Below, one piece after another: positions 61,289-64,000 of a stretch of DNA of 64,000 nucleotides (positions within the stretch are counted from its first letter, which is position 1; each line of letters opens with the position of its first letter). The notes under the pieces are model-generated. The model was not told where the DNA came from. It was given only the letters and a program-made list of their open reading frames with translations, and made no database searches. Location of the stretch: assembly GCA_963792485.1 (NCBI GenBank), contig CAWBWL010000007.1, positions 496,001-560,000 of the forward strand, in the 5' to 3' direction. Origin of the DNA: JANOYJ01 sp963792485. Its GTDB lineage: Bacteria; Pseudomonadota; Alphaproteobacteria; Rhizobiales; Rhizobiaceae. Made by a program: the position numbers and the translations under genes.

Positions 61289-62515
61289 TTACGCGAAAAA
61301 CTGGCGCGCTTTTTCAAGCGCCTGCGCCAAGACATCGATCTCGGCTCTGGTATTATATAGGCCAAATGAGGCGCGGCAGGTAGAGGTGACGCCAAAGCGC
61401 TGCATCAGCGGCTGGGCGCAGTGCGTGCCGGCCCTCACCGCCACCCCCGCCCGGTCGATGACCATCGACACGTCATGGGCGTGGATGCCCCGCAATTCGA
61501 AGGAGACAATCGCGCCCTTGTCCTTGGCCGTGCCGAAAATGCGCAGCGAATTGATCTTGGAAAGCTGCGCATGGGCATAGTCGCGCAAATCCGCCTCATG
61601 CGCGGCGATGTTTTCGCGGCCAAGGCTCTGCATATAGGTCAGCGCCGCGCCGAGGCCGATAGCCTGGACGATCGGCGGGGTTCCGGCCTCGAAGCGGTGC
61701 GGAGGATCGCTATAGGTGACGTTGTCCATGGTCACGTCGCGGATCATCTCGCCGCCGCCGAGGAACGGGCGCATTGCGGCAAGCGAGTCGTATTTCCCGT
61801 ACAGGACCCCAATGCCACTCGGACCGTAGAGCTTGTGCCCAGTCATAACGAAGAAGTCACAATCCATATCGCGCACATCAATCGGCATGTGCACCGCTGA
61901 CTGGCTGCCATCGACCAGAACCTTGATGCCGCGCGCATGGCAGATGCGGCAGATTTCTTTGACCGGAACGACGGTGCCTAGCGCATTCGACATCTGCGTG
62001 ATGGCGACGAGTTTTGTCTTGTCCGTCAGGCACTTTTCAAAGTCTTCAATGTGGAACGCGCCCTCGTCATCGACGGGAACCCAGACAAGCTTGGCCCCTT
62101 GCCGCTCGCGGATGAAATGCCATGGGACGATGTTGGAATGATGCTCCATGATCGTCAGCACAATCTCGTCATCCGCGCCGATATTGGGCATGCCCCAGCC
62201 ATAAGCGACGGCGTTGATCGCTTCGGTGGAAGATTTGGTGAAGATCACCTCTTCGAGCCTGCCGGCGTTCAGGAATTTGCGAACGATTTCTCGGGCGTTC
62301 TCAAAGGCGTCCGTCGCCGCATTCGACAGGAAATGCAGGCCGCGGTGGACGTTGGCGTATTCGTGAGAATAGGCCTGCGAAATGGCGTCGATGACCGCCT
62401 GCGGCTTCTGCGCCGACGCGCCATTGTCGAGATAGACCAGCGGCTTGCCGTAGACCGTGCGCGACAGGATCGGGAAGTCGGTGCGGATGGCGGCGATGTC
62501 GTAGGGGGCGGTCAT
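61289..62515 (-). CDS. sufS: Cysteine desulfurase SufS
   Basis: SufS takes sulfur from cysteine for Fe-S cluster building. The 408-residue protein begins with DIAAIRTDFPIL, has the PLP-binding lysine in VMTGHKLYGPSGIG, the histidine-rich TIMEHHSNIVPWH and the catalytic cysteine in RAGTHCAQPLMQR. All key residues and length are intact. It is 10 bases before sufT and downstream of sufD, from which a 217-base stretch with a large palindromic repeat separates it. Confidence 0.96.
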   Translation of the reverse strand: MTAPYDIAAIRTDFPILSRTVYGKPLVYLDNGASAQKPQAVIDAISQAYSHEYANVHRGLHFLSNAATDAFENAREIVRKFLNAGRLEEVIFTKSSTEAINAVAYGWGMPNIGADDEIVLTIMEHHSNIVPWHFIRERQGAKLVWVPVDDEGAFHIEDFEKCLTDKTKLVAITQMSNALGTVVPVKEICRICHARGIKVLVDGSQSAVHMPIDVRDMDCDFFVMTGHKLYGPSGIGVLYGKYDSLAAMRPFLGGGEMIRDVTMDNVTYSDPPHRFEAGTPPIVQAIGLGAALTYMQSLGRENIAAHEADLRDYAHAQLSKINSLRIFGTAKDKGAIVSFELRGIHAHDVSMVIDRAGVAVRAGTHCAQPLMQRFGVTSTCRASFGLYNTRAEIDVLAQALEKARQFFA

Positions 62516-62534
62516 GATGCGCCCTCCGCGTTCA

Positions 62535-62709
62535 GCGCGAGCCGCCCCTCTCTGTCCTGTCGGACATCTCCCCCGCGAGGGGGGAGATCGGCTGTGTTGC
62601 CGCTTTCCCCATTTCTTGCAACGATGAAGGAAGTGGGAAAGCGGCGCGGCGAGCGATCTCCCCCCTCGCGGGGGAGATGTCCGACAGGACAGAGAGGGGC
62701 GCCTCGCGC
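62535..62709. repeat. Rhizobial-type intergenic palindromic repeat between sufD and sufS
   Basis: Two 56-base arms (62535-62590 and 62654-62709) are reverse complements with one mismatch. Each contains CTCTCTGTCCTGTCGGACAT and CTCCCCCGCGAGGGGGGAGA. The 63-base centre holds a further 11-bp inverted repeat (GCCGCTTTCCC/GGGAAAGCGGC). The whole resembles RIME-type intergenic elements of rhizobia. It sits inside the suf operon and may affect mRNA stability between sufD and sufS. Confidence 0.88.
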
Positions 62710-62732
62710 CGACATCTCAATTGAAAACTCCA

Positions 62733-63992
62733 TCACGCATGCGCCTCCAGCCAATCCGACAGCCGCGCCTCAAGCGCCTCGACCAGCGCCTCGTTCTCCA
62801 GCTCCTCAATAATCTCGGCGACAAAGGCCTTGACCAGAAGCCCGCGCGCCGGAGCTTCCGGAATGCCGCGCGCCATCAAATAGAATAAATGGTCATGATC
62901 CACTTCGCGCACCGTCGCGCCATGGCCGCAGACGACGTCGTCGGCGAAGATTTCCAGCTCGGGCTTCACCGAGAACTCGGCACTATCGGACAGAAGCAGC
63001 GTGTTGCATGACATTTTGGCGTCAGTTTTCTGCGCATCCGGGGCGACTTTGATCATACCCTGAAACACGCCCCGGCCCTTGCCGTTGACGACATTGCGGA
63101 TGATTTCGCTTGATCCCGTATGCGGCGCCGAATGGGTGAGGCGCATGGTGATGTCGTTGAACTGCGAACCGCCGATCAGGTTGACGCCGCGCAAGGTAAA
63201 GTAAGACCCCTCGCCCGCTGATTTCACAACCACTTCCTGCCGCGCCAGCGCGGAGCCGGAGTTCATGATGAACAGTGTCAGCTTCGCATCCTTGCCAAGC
63301 TCGGCATTGAACTGACCCAGATGCACCGCGCCCTCGCCGCGCTCCTGGTCGATGATCCAGACAATTTCGGCGCCGTCGCCGACCATCAAATGGCTGACGG
63401 AGGATACGAACGCGTCGCCGCCAAGCTGGCGGTCGATGATCGTCGCTTTCACGCCCTTGCCAATATTGAAGGCAAGACGCGAATGGCCTTCGCGATGGGC
63501 GATGGTCTGCACTTCGAGGGGGACAGCGAGCTCGGTGCCATCGGCAAATGCGAGGTGGAAGCCATTGGTGAGAAAAGCGGTGTTGAGCGCGCCGATAGTG
63601 TCGTCATCGCCCTGTAGCCGCAGCGCCCGTGCGAAGGAGCCGTCTTCGAGCTTGGCCGACAGCGGCGTTGTAGTCACACCCGCAATCGCATGCGCGGGCT
63701 GCGCCTCGCCGTCGATGATGCGAAAAACATGGCTTCCCGCCGCAAGCGGTTCGAACTTCTGGCTCGCGCTGTCTGCGCCCACCGGGATGTCGCGCAAGAG
63801 CGCGCGCATGTCCGTATAGTGCCAGCTTTCAACACGGCGGGACGGCAGGCCGTGGATTTTCAGATGCTCCACCGCCTCATCGCGCGCGACCGAAACCGCC
63901 GTATTGCCCGGCAGCGCGCCGACGCGCTGGTTGAAGGCTTCGAGAATCTGGTTCTCCGCGCCGGTGCGCTGCCTGATGGCGTGAACATTCAT
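62733..63992 (-). CDS. sufD: Fe-S cluster assembly protein SufD
   Basis: SufD partners SufB and SufC in the SUF scaffold complex that builds Fe-S clusters. The 419-residue protein begins MNVHAIRQRTGAENQIL and has the GLPSRRVESWHYTDMRALL motif, the beta-helix core with VDHDHLFYLMARGIPEAPARG and the conserved CGHGATV cysteine-histidine segment, and ends with VEALEARLSDWLE. Length is normal. The ATG at 63992 is near the window edge; sufC and sufB would be expected beyond it. It heads the suf genes seen here. Confidence 0.95.
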   Translation of the reverse strand: MNVHAIRQRTGAENQILEAFNQRVGALPGNTAVSVARDEAVEHLKIHGLPSRRVESWHYTDMRALLRDIPVGADSASQKFEPLAAGSHVFRIIDGEAQPAHAIAGVTTTPLSAKLEDGSFARALRLQGDDDTIGALNTAFLTNGFHLAFADGTELAVPLEVQTIAHREGHSRLAFNIGKGVKATIIDRQLGGDAFVSSVSHLMVGDGAEIVWIIDQERGEGAVHLGQFNAELGKDAKLTLFIMNSGSALARQEVVVKSAGEGSYFTLRGVNLIGGSQFNDITMRLTHSAPHTGSSEIIRNVVNGKGRGVFQGMIKVAPDAQKTDAKMSCNTLLLSDSAEFSVKPELEIFADDVVCGHGATVREVDHDHLFYLMARGIPEAPARGLLVKAFVAEIIEELENEALVEALEARLSDWLEAHA

Positions 63993-64000
63993 CGGTTCGG

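Noticed and set aside
1..64000. CRISPR array
   Set aside because: No set of short direct repeats with regular spacers was seen. The only direct repeat array is the two-copy 25-bp unit in the TPR gene.
1..64000. Intact insertion sequence or prophage
   Set aside because: No transposase, integrase or phage structural gene was recognised; only palindromic repeats and one remnant are seen.

Overview
The window is about 60% GC chromosomal DNA from an alphaproteobacterium, most likely of the order Hyphomicrobiales (Rhizobiales). The evidence is the gene content and order: uvrC-pgsA-moaD-moaE, a TolA-independent set of AMIN-amidase, PBP1a and prfB around a divergent rne, aroQ-accB-accC-aat-DUF2155-NDUFA12, recJ and hom close together, and a suf operon with an intergenic palindrome of the type seen in rhizobia. 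RNase E has the alphaproteobacterial acidic insert and a C-terminal Gly-Trp-Trp motif. I cannot name a genus.

Layout. 1-2.4 kb: end of uvrC, pgsA, moaD, moaE. 2.5-7.8 kb: an RTX protein, ndk, a DinB protein, anmK and tyrS. 7.8-18.4 kb: envelope and translation genes (AsmA-like protein, peroxiredoxin, M23 peptidase, prfB with a programmed +1 frameshift, PBP1a, amidase). 18.4-29.1 kb: rne with a long leader, an aminotransferase, M48 and DsbA-type periplasmic proteins, then aroQ-accB-accC-aat and two alphaproteobacterial house genes. 29.4-35.7 kb: a more accessory stretch with a LuxR-type regulator, small secreted proteins, a GST, an SGNH hydrolase, an alcohol dehydrogenase, a GNAT enzyme and a membrane protein. 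35.7-44.8 kb: gatB, recJ and hom, all frameshifted in this sequence, and between recJ and hom a 3.5 kb non-core insert that holds a hairpin-dense segment and a decayed, truncated large NTPase of the kind found in defence-like loci. A 53-bp-armed inverted repeat sits between hom and alaC. 44.8-52.9 kb: alaC, a lipoprotein, phaC, an M10 RTX metalloprotease, two cell-wall or periplasmic genes. 53-57.7 kb: a large membrane-anchored TPR protein, tRNA-Glu, map and radC. 57.8-64 kb: small lipoprotein, then on the minus strand the suf operon (sufD-sufS-sufT, two unfamiliar genes, sufA, TfoX-like).

How the genes work together. Several groups act jointly: moaD/moaE in molybdopterin synthase, accB/accC in acetyl-CoA carboxylase, sufD/S/T/A in iron-sulfur assembly, and the amidase, PBP1a, M23 peptidase, AnmK and YcbK-like protein in the cell wall. 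The two RTX proteins need a type I secretion system that is not encoded here. The points most worth checking are the interrupted core genes (six single-base insertions and one deletion, which looks like assembly error or very recent decay), the NTPase remnant with its neighbouring structured segment, and two unexplained genes inserted in the suf operon. I did not find an intact, clearly new multi-gene system.
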